Positions 25,970-36,210 are shown, numbered from the stretch's first letter. The stretch: 64,000 nt of DNA from Acuticoccus kalidii (GCF_021556395.1 NZ_JAKGCS010000017.1:310001-374000); one strand, 5' to 3'. Numbers and translations: made by a program. The notes: generated by a model not told the origin, from the letters alone.

Positions 25970-27046
25970 ATGATGTCGAGCAACCACCTCACCATAGCCG
26001 TCATCCCCGGCGACGGGATCGGCAAGGAAGTCGTCCCGGAAGGGCTGCGGGTCCTGGAGGCCGTCGCGAAGCGACACGCCATCGACATCCGGTTCGACGA
26101 GTTCGACTTCGCCGGCTGCGACTACTACCAGAAGCACGGGCAGATGATGCCCGACGACTGGAAGGACCGGATCGGCGGGCACGACGCTCTATACTTCGGC
26201 GCCGTCGGCTGGCCGGAGACCGTGCCGGATCACGTTTCGCTGTGGGGCTCGCTGATCCAGTTCCGCCGCCAGTTCGACCAGTATATCAACCTGCGTCCCG
26301 CGCGGCTGATGCCCGGTGTCCCGAGCCCGCTCGCGGGCCGTGGACCCGGCGACATCGATATGTGGATCGTGCGCGAGAACACCGAGGGTGAATATTCCTC
26401 GGTCGGCGGAAAGATGTACGAGGGGACTCCGCGCGAGATCGTCTTGCAGGAGACGGTGATGAGCCGGATCGGCGTCGACCGCGTGCTGAAATATGCATTC
26501 GATCTGGCCGCGAAGCGTCCCCGTGCCCGGTTGACTTCGGCCACGAAGTCCAACGGCATCTCCATCACGATGCCATACTGGGACGAGCGTGTGGCAGAGA
26601 TGGCGAAGGACTATCCCGGCGTCCACGTCGACAAGTACCATATCGACATCCTCACCGCGCATTTCGTCCTGAATCCCGATCGGTTCGACGTGGTCGTGGC
26701 CTCGAACCTCTTCGGCGACATCCTGTCCGACCTCGGGCCGGCCTGTACCGGCACCATCGGCATCGCGCCCTCGGGAAATATCAACCCGGAGCGGGCGTTC
26801 CCGTCGCTGTTCGAGCCGGTGCACGGCTCGGCCCCGGACATCGCCGGGCAAGGCGTCGCCAACCCGATCGGTCAAATCTGGGCGGGCGCGATGATGCTCG
26901 ATCACCTCGGCCATTCCGGCGCCGCCGCCGATGTGGTCGCGGCGATCGAGCGGGTCCTCGCCGAGCCGTCTCTGCGCACCCGCGACCTTGGCGGATCGGC
27001 CGACACGGTGTCCTGCGGCAAGGCAGTGGCCGACGCTCTTGCGTGA
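25970..27046 (+). CDS. Tartrate dehydrogenase-family beta-decarboxylating dehydrogenase (second copy)
   Basis: 358 residues of the same family as its neighbour but clearly diverged: IAVIPGDGIGKEVVPE, LWGSLIQFRRQFDQYINLRPARL, WIVRENTEGEYSSVGGKM, TSATKSNGISITMPYWDE, VASNLFGDILSDLGPA and LFEPVHGSAPDIAGQG. The substrate loop differs from the first copy (SLIQFRRQFDQYIN against GLRLAICQPLDQYAN), suggesting a different stereoisomer or substrate. Separated from copy one by only 5 bp, so translationally close. A bidirectional hairpin follows at 27139. Confidence 0.87.
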   Translation: MMSSNHLTIAVIPGDGIGKEVVPEGLRVLEAVAKRHAIDIRFDEFDFAGCDYYQKHGQMMPDDWKDRIGGHDALYFGAVGWPETVPDHVSLWGSLIQFRRQFDQYINLRPARLMPGVPSPLAGRGPGDIDMWIVRENTEGEYSSVGGKMYEGTPREIVLQETVMSRIGVDRVLKYAFDLAAKRPRARLTSATKSNGISITMPYWDERVAEMAKDYPGVHVDKYHIDILTAHFVLNPDRFDVVVASNLFGDILSDLGPACTGTIGIAPSGNINPERAFPSLFEPVHGSAPDIAGQGVANPIGQIWAGAMMLDHLGHSGAAADVVAAIERVLAEPSLRTRDLGGSADTVSCGKAVADALA

Positions 27047-27138
27047 AGCCACGCCGTAAGGCCGGGCGCGAAGGCGTCGCAAAGCGTGGGCAGCCGAGCG
27101 CCATAGCGGCGCTCGCAGACTCTAGCGGCCGTGCCGGC

Positions 27139-27169
27139 GAGGTCGGCGGGCGGGCTCGCCGCCGACCTC
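27139..27169. terminator. Bidirectional hairpin between tartrate and nik operons
   Basis: GAGGTCGGCG pairs perfectly with CGCCGACCTC around an 11-base loop, between the convergent dehydrogenase and nikE genes. A likely shared transcript end; no U tract. Confidence 0.5.
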
Positions 27170-27202
27170 ATGTCGACGCTTCAGAAGCTTCGCCTTTGCA
27201 CC

Positions 27203-27988
27203 TCAGCGCAGCGGAAGGGCGGGGAGGATCGCATTGGCGAGAGCTTTCCCCTCTGGAGACGCGAGCTCAAGAGGGGAGTTCACGGGCGCACGTTCCGCAA
27301 TTCGGCCGCCATCCATCACGAGGAGGCGGGAACAGATGCGTTCCACGAGGCGAAGATCGTGGGTGACGAAGAGAAACGAAATATCGTGATCGCGCTGTAG
27401 GGCGGCGAAAAGGTCCAGCATTCGGATCTGAAGGTGTAGATCGAGATTGGAGACCGCCTCGTCGAGGATGACGAGCCGCGGCCGCGGTGCCAATGCCCGA
27501 GCGATGCAGACGCGTTGGAGCTGGCCGCCGCTCAGTTGCTGCGGAAGCTTGTCCGCATCGTCCGCCCGTAGCGCCACCGTCAAGAGCAGTTCGTGCACCC
27601 TGTCCCGCGCCGCGCGGCCAACGAGGCCGCACAGCGGGCGGAGCGGTTCGGCGATGATGTCGCCGACGGTGGCGCGCGGATCGACCGCGCCGATCGGGTC
27701 CTGAAAAACCATCTGAACCGTTCGCCGCAGCTCTTGCCAACCCGCACGGCCCATAGATCGAAGCGATTCGCCCCGAAAGCGAATGTCGCCCTCGTCCGGC
27801 GTGTCGAGGCCGACGAGAAGCCGGGACAGTGTGCTCTTCCCGCAGCCGCTCCGCCCGAGAAGGGCCACGGTCTCTCCGGCCTCGATGGTCATCGAGACCT
27901 TGGAAAGGGCGGGCCTCTCCCGCCCGCCACCCGCGAAGGTCTTCGTTCCGTAGAAGCGACTGACGTTGTGCGCCGACAAAAGGCTCAT
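27203..27988 (-). CDS. nikE: Nickel ABC transporter ATP-binding protein NikE
   Basis: 261 residues of an ABC ATPase of the dipeptide/nickel class. Walker A is [14 protein letters not shown], the Q-loop lies in [18 protein letters not shown], the signature is [15 protein letters not shown] and Walker B is [12 protein letters not shown], with the H-loop in FLFVTHDL. It powers nickel import with NikD at the inner membrane. It overlaps nikD by 4 bp and is last in the nikABCDE operon. Confidence 0.9.
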   Translation of the reverse strand: MSLLSAHNVSRFYGTKTFAGGGRERPALSKVSMTIEAGETVALLGRSGCGKSTLSRLLVGLDTPDEGDIRFRGESLRSMGRAGWQELRRTVQMVFQDPIGAVDPRATVGDIIAEPLRPLCGLVGRAARDRVHELLLTVALRADDADKLPQQLSGGQLQRVCIARALAPRPRLVILDEAVSNLDLHLQIRMLDLFAALQRDHDISFLFVTHDLRLVERICSRLLVMDGGRIAERAPVNSPLELASPEGKALANAILPALPLR

Positions 27989-28773
27989 GCGGCGAGTGCT
28001 TTGCCATAGAGGGAGAGATGGGCCTCGACGAGGCGCCGGGTGGTCGGCGCGGCGGGTCGCTCGAAGATTTGCCGCACCGGGCCGGTCTCGCAGATGCGGC
28101 CGGATTCCATCACGGCGACCCGATCGGCCAGCCGCGCGACAACACCCATGTCATGGGTGACGATCAGGATCCCGAGCCGACGTTGTTCGCGCAGACGGTC
28201 GAGCAGATCGAGGATGTCGCGCTGGACGATGAGATCGAGGTCCGTCGTCGGCTCGTCGGCGAAAAGGAACGGGGCACGGCTCGCGAGCGCGAGGGCGATC
28301 ATCATCCGCTGCAGCATTCCGCCACTCATCTCGAATGGATGAAGGCCGAGGAGGCCGGCCGGATCGTCGAGGCCGGCCTCCTTCATCGACGCTTCCATCA
28401 GTGGCCGCCATTCGCTTCGGCCGATGCCCAAGGCGTGGAAGGTCTCGATCGCATGGTCGCGCATGGTCCGCACCGGATTGAAGGCGCTGCGCGGGTTTTG
28501 CATGATGCTCGCGACCAGGCGACCGCGCAGGGCGGCGAAGCCCGTTTCGCGGTCGTCGATCGCGACGGTGCCCGTCGTCCGTCTGGTGCCGGGCGGCAGG
28601 ACGTCGAGGCTTGCCGCACAGGTCAACGACTTGCCCGAGCCGCTGGCGCCGACGAGGGCCAAGACCTCGCCCGCCGCAAGACTGAGCGACACCCCGTCAA
28701 CGAGGCGCGTCGTCGTGCCGTGGCGCCACGTCTCGACTGTGATGTCGCGGATGGTCAAGCGTGCGGGGGTCAA
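27985..28773 (-). CDS. nikD: Nickel ABC transporter ATP-binding protein NikD
   Basis: 262 residues. Walker A is [16 protein letters not shown], the signature [15 protein letters not shown], Walker [13 protein letters not shown] and the H-loop ILIVTHDMG. Start set at a TTG (28773) that overlaps the nikC stop (TTGA); there is no ATG close by, and this start gives the usual N-terminus ([11 protein letters not shown]) and family length. A long open frame upstream of it belongs to nikC in another frame. Confidence 0.88.
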   Translation of the reverse strand: MTPARLTIRDITVETWRHGTTTRLVDGVSLSLAAGEVLALVGASGSGKSLTCAASLDVLPPGTRRTTGTVAIDDRETGFAALRGRLVASIMQNPRSAFNPVRTMRDHAIETFHALGIGRSEWRPLMEASMKEAGLDDPAGLLGLHPFEMSGGMLQRMMIALALASRAPFLFADEPTTDLDLIVQRDILDLLDRLREQRRLGILIVTHDMGVVARLADRVAVMESGRICETGPVRQIFERPAAPTTRRLVEAHLSLYGKALAA

Positions 28774-29639
28774 TGGCCGTGCTCCATGCGAACGTTGGGG
28801 TCGAGCCGGTCGCGCACCGCATCGCCGACGAGATTGAAGGCCATGACGCTCACGAACAGCGCGAGGCCCGGCCAGAACATCAAAAGCGGCTCGGTCCATA
28901 CGAACTGGCGCGCGTCGGACATCATCACGCCCCATTCGGCCGTCGGCGGGACCACGCCGAGACCGAGAAAGGACAGGCCCGAGACGTGCAGCATGATGTG
29001 CCCGATATCGAGCGTGGCGAGGACGAGAAGCTGCGCGACCGTCGCCGGCAGCAGGTGGCGCGCGAAGATGCGCCACCGCGTGATCCCGGCCATGCGGGCG
29101 GCGAGGATATAGTCACGGTGGGTGAGCGAAAGGACGATGCCGCGAACGATCCGCGCGTACCAGGCCCAATGTGAAAGGGCGATGGCGATGATCACATTGA
29201 CGAGCCCGGTGCCGAGTATGCCCACCATGAAGAGCGCCAGGACGAGCGTGGGGAAGGTGAGGAAAATGTCGGTCAGCCGCATGATGATCTGATCGGTTCG
29301 CCCACCGATAAAGCCGGCCGTTCCGCCGATGACGATGCCCAGCGCCAGGATCAGCGACAAGGTGATCGCGACCGCGCCCAACGAGACACGGGAACCGGCG
29401 ATGAGCCGCGAGAGAATATCCCGGCCGAGATGATCCGTTCCGAACCAGTGGGCCGCGCTCGGGCCTTGGAGGCGCGCTGTCAAATTCACCGCATCCGGGT
29501 CATATGGCGCGATCGCGGGGGCGAACACCGCCACGAGAACGAGGGCGACCGCGACGGTGATCCCGACCCGGACCGCCCAGCCGGAATCGCGCCAGAAGCC
29601 GGCGACGGATGCGGCGCGTGATTGGACGATTGCGGTCAT
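28770..29639 (-). CDS. nikC: Nickel ABC transporter permease NikC
   Basis: 289 residues with six hydrophobic segments. The N-terminal domain has the DppC/NikC pattern [27 protein letters not shown], and the EAA loop is [19 protein letters not shown]. It forms the channel with NikB. The ATG at 29639 overlaps the nikB stop by 4 bp; the frame stays open far upstream, but that part lies inside nikB. Confidence 0.9.
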   Translation of the reverse strand: MTAIVQSRAASVAGFWRDSGWAVRVGITVAVALVLVAVFAPAIAPYDPDAVNLTARLQGPSAAHWFGTDHLGRDILSRLIAGSRVSLGAVAITLSLILALGIVIGGTAGFIGGRTDQIIMRLTDIFLTFPTLVLALFMVGILGTGLVNVIIAIALSHWAWYARIVRGIVLSLTHRDYILAARMAGITRWRIFARHLLPATVAQLLVLATLDIGHIMLHVSGLSFLGLGVVPPTAEWGVMMSDARQFVWTEPLLMFWPGLALFVSVMAFNLVGDAVRDRLDPNVRMEHGH

Positions 29640-30580
29640 CGCATACCCGATGCGGACATGCGGATGCGCGGATCCGCCCAGGCATAGACGATGTCGACGA
29701 TGAGGTTGCAGACGACGAAGATCGCGACCATCAGCAGCGTGAAGCACTGCACCACCGGATAATCGCGGTTGAAGATGGCCGAGACCGCATAACGGCCGAT
29801 CCCCGGCCACCCGAACACCGCTTCGATGATGAGCGTCCCGCCGATCAGTTCGCCGATGTGCATGCCCGTCGCGGTGATGATCGGCAAAAGCGCGTTTCTG
29901 AGAATGTGCGTTCGCTCCACCTTGCCGGCGGACAGGCCGCGCAGCCGGGCGTAGGTGACGTGACGCTGCCCGGCGACCTCCAGCATACTCGCGCGCAAGA
30001 GACGGGCGTTGATCGAGAGCGACATCAACGAGATGGCGACGGCCGGCATCAGGATGTGGGCCACCCCTCCACGGCCCATCGCCGGAAGCCAGCCGAGATG
30101 CACCGAGAACAGGAGGATCAGCAGGAAGCCCAGCCAAAAATTCGGCATCGAGACGCCGAAGAAGGCGATGACGCGCACGAGCTGGTCCGGCCAACCATCG
30201 CGGTGGCGGGCGGCCCACACGCCGAGCGGTATGGAAATCGTGAGCGTCAGGAGAAGGGCGACGCCCGCGAGCTGCAACGTGGCCGGGAGGAAATATAAGA
30301 GATCCGGCAATACCGGCCGCTGCAGCGCATAAGACACCCCGAAATCGAGATGGACGGCGTTCCAGAGCCAGTCGACATACTGATCCGCGATCGGGCGATC
30401 GAGGCCGAGCAGCGCGCGTGCCGCCTCCAGGGCCTCAGCTGTCGGCGGAACGCGTGAGAGGCGGAGATAGTCCATCGCGGGGTCCGACGGCCCGAGGCGC
30501 AGGAGCAGGAAGATCACGAGCGACGCGCCGAGAAGCATCGGCGGCAGCAGAAGCACCCGCCGGACAATGAAGCCGAGCAT
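29636..30580 (-). CDS. nikB: Nickel ABC transporter permease NikB
   Basis: 314 residues. The N-terminus [32 protein letters not shown] is the standard DppB/NikB first helix and FLLLRLxPGDP-like motif. The EAA loop reads [25 protein letters not shown]. Six membrane segments. It starts 3 bp after nikA ends and overlaps nikC by 4 bp. Confidence 0.9.
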   Translation of the reverse strand: MLGFIVRRVLLLPPMLLGASLVIFLLLRLGPSDPAMDYLRLSRVPPTAEALEAARALLGLDRPIADQYVDWLWNAVHLDFGVSYALQRPVLPDLLYFLPATLQLAGVALLLTLTISIPLGVWAARHRDGWPDQLVRVIAFFGVSMPNFWLGFLLILLFSVHLGWLPAMGRGGVAHILMPAVAISLMSLSINARLLRASMLEVAGQRHVTYARLRGLSAGKVERTHILRNALLPIITATGMHIGELIGGTLIIEAVFGWPGIGRYAVSAIFNRDYPVVQCFTLLMVAIFVVCNLIVDIVYAWADPRIRMSASGMR

Positions 30581-30583
30581 CGG

Positions 30584-32158
30584 TTACTGCGTCGCCGGGC
30601 GAAAGCGGTCGAACGGGATCTCGCTCGCGATTGCGCCGAACGACACCGCTTCGACCTCGGGCCGAGCGACCGCGATCGCCGACACGTATGTCAGCGGAAG
30701 ATAGATCGCCGCGTCATGGAGGCGGGTGAGGATCTGCCGATAGATCGCCTGCCGCTCCTCCGCGTCGGTCGAGATCAGGGCCGCGCCGATGGCGGCGTCG
30801 ATCTCCGCCTTGTCCGCGAGGCCGAGCTGCGCCTGATAGTCGGCATGGGCCGGCGTCCGCATCGAGCTCACGAACGCGTGCGGATCGTAGGGCGCGCCCC
30901 AGGTGCGGTTGAAGATCATCCCGAACCGGCCGTCCCGTTGCCGGGCATAGATGCTGCTGGCTTCTTCTCCGACCAACGTGATCCCGATGCCGACCTTCGA
31001 GAGTTCGGCCTGAAGCACTTCGCTGATCGATTTGGCGAGGGCGTCATTGCCGACGAAGCAGAGCTCGATGACCAGCGGCTCGCCGTCGCGGCTGCGCACT
31101 TTTCGACCGGGTTCGAGGTGCCAGCCGGCCTCCTCGAGAAGGGCGACGGCCTTCGCGGGATCATAAGCGTACGGAGTCAGGCCGATATCGGCATAGGGAA
31201 CGTTCGGGGCGAAGAGGAAGTCGGCCCGCGTCTGCGTCCCGTAGAGCACGGTCTCGATCATCGTGTCCTTGTCGACGGCATGATTGATCGCGCGGCGAAC
31301 GGCGCGGTCGGCGGTGGGCCCTTGCTGGCTGTTCATCGCGACCATCTGCGTTTCGAGCGGCGCGGACATGGCGGTGGTCAACGCGCCCATCGCCTGGAAT
31401 CGCGCGAACGTGTCGGGCGAGACGGGGCCTTCGGCCCCATAGACGAGATCGATATCTCCCGTTTCCAACGCGATCGCGCGACTATTCGGGTCGGGGATGA
31501 TTTTCACGTCGACGCTGTCGTACGTCGGTTGGTCGCCCCAATAGGTCGGATTCCTGCGGAAGACATAATTTTCGCCGAGATGGGACTCGGCGAGCACCCA
31601 CGGCCCCGTGCCGATGGGCGCCACGATCCCGTCCACCGTGCCGCCATTGACGAATTGGGACGGAGCGATGAACCGGAAGGGACGCGGCAGAGCGAGCTCT
31701 TGAAGGATCGGATAATAGGGGTCGTCGAGCGTCAGGCGCACCGTGCCGTCATCGACGGCTTCGACTTTGCGGATCTGGTTCGCGAGTTCGAGCCAGGCAT
31801 GGCGTGGGAGATTCGCGAGCGCCGCGCCGAAATTCGCGACCACGGCCGCGGCGTCGAACGGCTCCCCGTTCGAGAAGGTGACGTCTTTTCGCAGCGTGAA
31901 CGTATAGACGCGTCCATCGTCCGAGATCGTCCAGCGTTCGGCGAGCCACGGCGCCAAGGTGCCGTCCGCCTGGTACTTGACCAGCGGCTCATAGACCATC
32001 GCCTGCGCGAACATCTGGTTCGGAGAGTAAAGGTGCGGATTGAGAGGGCCGATATCGACCGGCCAGGACATGGCGAGGCGGCTTTCGGCGCGCCCCGTTC
32101 CGAGCGTCGCACCAATGGTGAGAAGCAGGACGGCGGCATGGATTATCCAGCGGGGCAT
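30584..32158 (-). CDS. nikA: Nickel ABC transporter periplasmic binding protein NikA
   Basis: 524 residues, the same length as E. coli NikA and very similar along its whole length as recalled. It has a signal peptide (IIHAAVLLLTIGATLGTGRAE), WPVDIGPLNPHLYSPNQMFAQ, MVYEPLVKYQADGTLAPWLA, ELALPRPFRFIAPSQF and ASSIYARQRDGRFGMIFNRT, whose Arg and Tyr residues sit in the metal-chelate pocket. It binds a nickel-metallophore complex. It is the first gene of the operon, and a perfect NikR box lies just upstream. Confidence 0.95.
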   Translation of the reverse strand: MPRWIIHAAVLLLTIGATLGTGRAESRLAMSWPVDIGPLNPHLYSPNQMFAQAMVYEPLVKYQADGTLAPWLAERWTISDDGRVYTFTLRKDVTFSNGEPFDAAAVVANFGAALANLPRHAWLELANQIRKVEAVDDGTVRLTLDDPYYPILQELALPRPFRFIAPSQFVNGGTVDGIVAPIGTGPWVLAESHLGENYVFRRNPTYWGDQPTYDSVDVKIIPDPNSRAIALETGDIDLVYGAEGPVSPDTFARFQAMGALTTAMSAPLETQMVAMNSQQGPTADRAVRRAINHAVDKDTMIETVLYGTQTRADFLFAPNVPYADIGLTPYAYDPAKAVALLEEAGWHLEPGRKVRSRDGEPLVIELCFVGNDALAKSISEVLQAELSKVGIGITLVGEEASSIYARQRDGRFGMIFNRTWGAPYDPHAFVSSMRTPAHADYQAQLGLADKAEIDAAIGAALISTDAEERQAIYRQILTRLHDAAIYLPLTYVSAIAVARPEVEAVSFGAIASEIPFDRFRPATQ

Positions 32159-32179
32159 CTTGGACTCGGTTGCGTGATG

Positions 32180-32207
32180 GTATGAGCTATTCCTATGAAA
32201 ATCATAC
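32180..32207. promoter_or_regulatory. NikR operator
   Basis: GTATGA-N16-TCATAC, an exact match to the E. coli NikR consensus in arms and spacing, 22 bp upstream of the nikA start. It predicts nickel-dependent repression of nikABCDE. No nikR gene is present in the window. Confidence 0.9.
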
Positions 32208-32329
32208 CGACCGGGTCAAGGGATGGGCGTCGGATTCATTGGATTTAGGTAAGGGTTGCCGATGCAGTCGGGCTGAGGCGCCGTTGGGTGCATCGCTCCA
32301 CGACTCCGTGAAATGGAAAGCGAGACGGA

Positions 32330-32523
32330 TTTTCTGAAGATCTATTTGTAAGATGTTTCAGAATATTGTGTGGACCGTCATGGTCATGTTCGCATTGTTC
32401 GGGAGCCGCCCGCTCGAACTGCGCCTCGTTCAGCCCAAAATGCTCATGGATCATGGCGCCTTTCTTTCAGCGATCGTGGAATTGGATCCGCCTTAACGGA
32501 TCGTGTTCACGGGGCTTGAGTCT
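32330..32523 (-). mobile_element. IS5-family remnant, left end and start of transposase
   Basis: On the minus strand an ATG at 32454 begins HEHFGLNEAQFERAAP, matching the N-terminus of IS5-family transposases (HFWLxEAQxxRLxP), and decays into an out-of-family tail after an internal deletion. The upstream flank (32475-32523) aligns well with the flank of the remnant at 58940-59000, both carrying GATCGTGGAAT, CGC-TTAACGGA and a TGAG-CT end. This indicates the same element family. Confidence 0.6.
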
Positions 32524-33050
32524 CAGTCGAAGACATTCGCGCGTTGTGGAAGCGGTTTATCGTTGATGTGGTTTACCCCGCTGTACGGCGAATGAATTTA
32601 GCGTCTTTCGATCAGGGCGTGGATTTCGATGAGATTTATTTCGTTCAATAAAACAAGTAACGATGCTTGGAGTTGTGCGAGATAGGGAGGGGTGTTGCCG
32701 AAACTTCCAATCAGTGCCGCGTGCTGGGGGCAGTATCGGGCCGCGAAAGCTTAGAGTGATCGCGCCGTGATCATGAGCCTAGCTCGGATCAGCCAATTAT
32801 ACGTCAATTTTACGCGGCGATCACCGGAGCCGCGTGGTCCGACGAATTATGCCGGAATCAGCGATAATTATCCCAAATGGGATATTCGTGAATACAAATT
32901 TATGCGGTAAGGTCCAGTATTTATTTCGTCCAGTATGTAATTACAAAAAAGAGAGCCTGTTAAATTGGTTCAATCTCTTCGTGAAATCTTTATTGACTAG
33001 ATGTCGTCGTTGGTTGCATTCTGGCAACGAACGATCTGGAGTGACCTGGC
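32524..33050. other. AT-rich leader region of the gad operon
   Basis: About 530 bp with markedly lower GC than the surroundings and no coding frame that resembles a protein. It probably holds the promoter and a long leader for gadB. Long AT-rich control regions are common for acid-induced gad genes in other bacteria. No specific binding site was identified. Confidence 0.45.
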
Positions 33051-34451
33051 ATGACGCTGATTGCACGAGACGATATTCGTCACAAATTGCTCGACACGAC
33101 ATACGCGGCCCGCGATTTGTCGAAGCCGCTGCCAAAGTACCGGTTCCCCGCCGACGAACAGAATCCGCGCGATATCCTCCAGGTGGTGGAGGATGAGCTG
33201 TTCCTCGATGGCAACCCACGGCAAAACCTCGCGACCTTCTGTCAGACGTGGGAAGAGCGGGAGATCCACGAGATCATGGATCGCTCGATCGACCGCAACA
33301 TGATCGACAAAAGCGAGTATCCGCAGACCGCCGAGCTGGAGACGCGTTGCGCCCACATGCTCGCCGATCTCTGGAATGCGCCGGACGCGGCCAACACCGT
33401 CGGCACGTCCACCACGGGGTCGTCTGAGGCCTGCATGTTGGGCGGTATGGCCGCGAAGTGGCGCTGGAAGGCGCGGCGGAAGGCCGAAGGCAAGTCGACC
33501 GACAAGCCGAACCTCGTCTGCGGTCCGGTGCAGGTCTGCTGGGACAAGTTCTGCCGCTATTGGGAGATCGAGAAGCGCGAAGTGAAGATGACTCACGACC
33601 GCTTCCAGATGGACCCGGAGTCGATGCTCGAGCTCGTGGACGAGAACACGATCGCAGTCGTCCCCACGCTCGGAGTCACCTACACCGGGCACTATGAGCT
33701 GGTGAAGCCGCTGGCTGACGCGCTCGACAAGCTGGAGGCCGACACCGGCCTTTCGGTCGACATCCACGTCGACGGCGCCTCTGGAGGCTTCCTCGCTCCG
33801 TTCTGTGCGCCCGATATCGTCTGGGACTTCCGCCTGCCGCGGGTGAAGTCGATCTCCACCTCGGGTCACAAATACGGGCTCGCGCCTCTCGGCGTTGGCT
33901 GGGTGGTGTGGCGCGACGCGAAGGATCTGCCGGACGATCTCATCTTTTCAGTCCCCTATCTCGGCGGGGAGGTGGGGACCTTCGCGATCAACTTCTCCCG
34001 TCCCGCGGGGCAGATCGTCAGCCAGTATTATCTCTTCAACCGCCTCGGTCGCGACGGGTACCAGCGTGTTCAAGACGCTTGTTACAAAACGGCCCAGTTC
34101 ATCGCCCAGGAGGTCGAGAAGCTCGGCCCGTTCGACTTCATCAACACTGGCGATCCGCATGCGGGCATTCCCGCGGTCTGCTTCCGGGTGAAAACCGGGG
34201 CGGAGCTGCCTTACTCTCTCTTCGACCTGTCGGCGAAGCTTCTGGAGCGGGGTTGGCAGGTGCCGGCCTTCAATCTCATCGACGACGCGTCGGACATTCC
34301 AATCATGCGGGTCATGGTGCGGCAAGGCGTGTCCATGGACATGGCGCAGCTGCTGATCGACGACATGAAGCGGGCGATCGAAGGCTTCGACAAACGGCCG
34401 GTGGCCCAGCCGCTGACCGAAAAAGAGCGGGCCGCCTACACCCACAACTGA
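33051..34451 (+). CDS. gadB: Glutamate decarboxylase
   Basis: 466 residues, identical in length to E. coli GadB. The PLP lysine is Lys274 in STSGHKYGLAPLG, the cofactor region includes VDIHVDGASGGFLAPF and the substrate region TSTTGSSEACMLGG. The C-terminus ends with His465 followed by one residue, matching the E. coli His465 that locks the enzyme at neutral pH, so pH-controlled activity is likely. It converts glutamate and a proton to GABA and CO2. First gene of gadB-gadC-glsA. Confidence 0.96.
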   Translation: MTLIARDDIRHKLLDTTYAARDLSKPLPKYRFPADEQNPRDILQVVEDELFLDGNPRQNLATFCQTWEEREIHEIMDRSIDRNMIDKSEYPQTAELETRCAHMLADLWNAPDAANTVGTSTTGSSEACMLGGMAAKWRWKARRKAEGKSTDKPNLVCGPVQVCWDKFCRYWEIEKREVKMTHDRFQMDPESMLELVDENTIAVVPTLGVTYTGHYELVKPLADALDKLEADTGLSVDIHVDGASGGFLAPFCAPDIVWDFRLPRVKSISTSGHKYGLAPLGVGWVVWRDAKDLPDDLIFSVPYLGGEVGTFAINFSRPAGQIVSQYYLFNRLGRDGYQRVQDACYKTAQFIAQEVEKLGPFDFINTGDPHAGIPAVCFRVKTGAELPYSLFDLSAKLLERGWQVPAFNLIDDASDIPIMRVMVRQGVSMDMAQLLIDDMKRAIEGFDKRPVAQPLTEKERAAYTHN

Positions 34452-34460
34452 ACCTCGATC

Positions 34461-34489
34461 GGCCCGGTCGCACCGGATGCGGCCGGGCC
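34461..34489 (+). terminator. Intercistronic hairpin gadB/gadC
   Basis: GGCCCGGTCGCA pairs with TGCGGCCGGGCC (one G-U) around CCGGA, 9 bp after the gadB stop. No U tract, so it may be a stabilising or attenuating hairpin and not a full terminator. Confidence 0.5.
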
Positions 34490-34613
34490 CTCGCGCTGGA
34501 CATGAAGCGGCTCGCTCTCGCTCGACGGGAGGACGAGAGCGATGGGCGTGTTCCGGCCCCGCTCCTGCCGCGGCCCAGACCTTATGGCACCCATCCACGC
34601 AACGAAGGTGATT

Positions 34614-36170
34614 ATGTCAGACCAACCCAAGCCGGTGGCCCCCGCCGGGAGCTCGGGCACCGCAGTCGCTCCTAAGCAACTCTCCCTGATAGGCTTCTTC
34701 GCCATTACCGCCTCGATGGTGATGGCCGTCTACGAATATCCGACCTTTGCCACGTCGGGCTTCAGCCTGGTCTTTTTCCTCCTCGTCGGTGGCCTTCTCT
34801 GGTTCATCCCCGTGGCGCTCTGCGCGGCGGAAATGGCGACGGTCGAAGGCTGGGAGGAGGGCGGCGTTTTCGCCTGGGTCTCCAACACGCTCGGCGAGCG
34901 ATGGGGCTTCGCGGCGATCTCCTTCACCTATTTGGAGATCGCAATCGGCTTCCTGCCGATGATCTACTTCGTGCTCGGCGCGCTCTCCTACATCCTCGCC
35001 TGGCCCGCCCTCAACAATGACCCGGTGACGAAGACCATCGCCGGTCTTATCATCTTGTGGGTCCTCGCCTTCAGCCAGTTTGGCGGCACGCGTTACACCG
35101 CGCAGATCGCAAAGCTCGGCTTCTTCGGCGGCATCCTCCTGCCGCTGGCAATCCTCGTCGCGCTCGCCATCCTCCACATCAGCAGCGGCGCGCCGCTGGA
35201 GATCGAGATGAGCGCGAACACCTTTGTCCCCGACTTCACCCAGCTCGGCACGTTGGTCGTCTTCGTCGCTTTCATCCTGAGTTACATGGGCGTCGAGGCC
35301 TCGGCCACGCACGTCAACGAGATGCGCAACCCCTCGCGCGACTATCCGCTGGCGATGTTCCTCTTGATGATCTGCGCCATCGTCTTGAGCTCCATCGGCG
35401 GTCTTGCCGTGGCCTCGGTGATTCCGAAGGATCAGATCAACCTCAGTGCCGGCGTGGTGCAGACCTTCAACGCGCTGATTCTGACCTACGGGCCAGGGCT
35501 CGAATGGATCGTGCGGATCATCGCCGCGCTCCTCATCCTCGGCGTGGTGGCCGAGATCGCGGCCTGGATCGTCGGCCCCTCGCGCGGCATGTACGTGACC
35601 GCCCAGAAGGGGATTCTGCCGGCGCCGATGGCGAAGGTGAACAAGCACGGCGTGCCGGTGCCGCTGGTGATCTTCCAGCTCGCCCTCACCACGATTGCGA
35701 TGATCGTCTTCACCAACATGGGCGGCGGCAACATGGCCTTCCTCATTGCCCTGGCGCTGACGGTCGTTCTCTATCTGATGACCTACTTCCTTCTGTTCCT
35801 CGCGTACATGAAGCTGGCGCTGAAGCAGAAGGAACTGAAGCGTAGCTATCAGATTCCCGGCGGAACCAAAGTGAAGATGGCGGTCGCGCTGTCAGGCTTC
35901 ATCATCTCGCTGGTCGCCTTCGTGGTGTCGTTCTTCCCGCCGACCGGCCTGCCCGGTGCGGCAGGGAGTGAGCACTATGTCGAGGCCCTCGGGATCTCGT
36001 TCCTGGTCGTCTTGGTGATCCCGTTCATCATCTATGCGCTGCACAACAAGTCCGGGAAGGTGCCGCAGGTCGACCTCGTGCACATCAAGACCCACAACGC
36101 ACCGCTCGGTCATTTCTTCATGCATCCGAGGGCGCGGGCGACGCACCGCCTGGTGCCGCGCGACAACTGA
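34614..36170 (+). CDS. gadC: Glutamate:GABA antiporter
   Basis: 518 residues of the APC superfamily with 12 hydrophobic helices. It has the GadC-type opening [67 protein letters not shown] and [14 protein letters not shown]. The cytoplasmic C-terminal tail (about 45 residues, with several His) corresponds to the pH-sensing plug of E. coli GadC, although the exact plug residues cannot be assigned. It exchanges external Glu (or Gln) for internal GABA. The ATG at 34614 has AAGG upstream. Confidence 0.93.
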   Translation: MSDQPKPVAPAGSSGTAVAPKQLSLIGFFAITASMVMAVYEYPTFATSGFSLVFFLLVGGLLWFIPVALCAAEMATVEGWEEGGVFAWVSNTLGERWGFAAISFTYLEIAIGFLPMIYFVLGALSYILAWPALNNDPVTKTIAGLIILWVLAFSQFGGTRYTAQIAKLGFFGGILLPLAILVALAILHISSGAPLEIEMSANTFVPDFTQLGTLVVFVAFILSYMGVEASATHVNEMRNPSRDYPLAMFLLMICAIVLSSIGGLAVASVIPKDQINLSAGVVQTFNALILTYGPGLEWIVRIIAALLILGVVAEIAAWIVGPSRGMYVTAQKGILPAPMAKVNKHGVPVPLVIFQLALTTIAMIVFTNMGGGNMAFLIALALTVVLYLMTYFLLFLAYMKLALKQKELKRSYQIPGGTKVKMAVALSGFIISLVAFVVSFFPPTGLPGAAGSEHYVEALGISFLVVLVIPFIIYALHNKSGKVPQVDLVHIKTHNAPLGHFFMHPRARATHRLVPRDN

Positions 36171-36178
36171 CGCTCGCC

Positions 36179-36210
36179 CGCCCGCCTGGCCTTCGGAGGC
36201 CAGGTGGGCG
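36179..36210 (+). terminator. Intercistronic hairpin gadC/glsA
   Basis: A 14-bp stem, CGCCCGCCTGGCCT with AGGCCAGGTGGGCG (one G-U), around TCGG, starting 8 bp after gadC. No U tract; possible partial terminator or mRNA-stability element. Confidence 0.55.
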
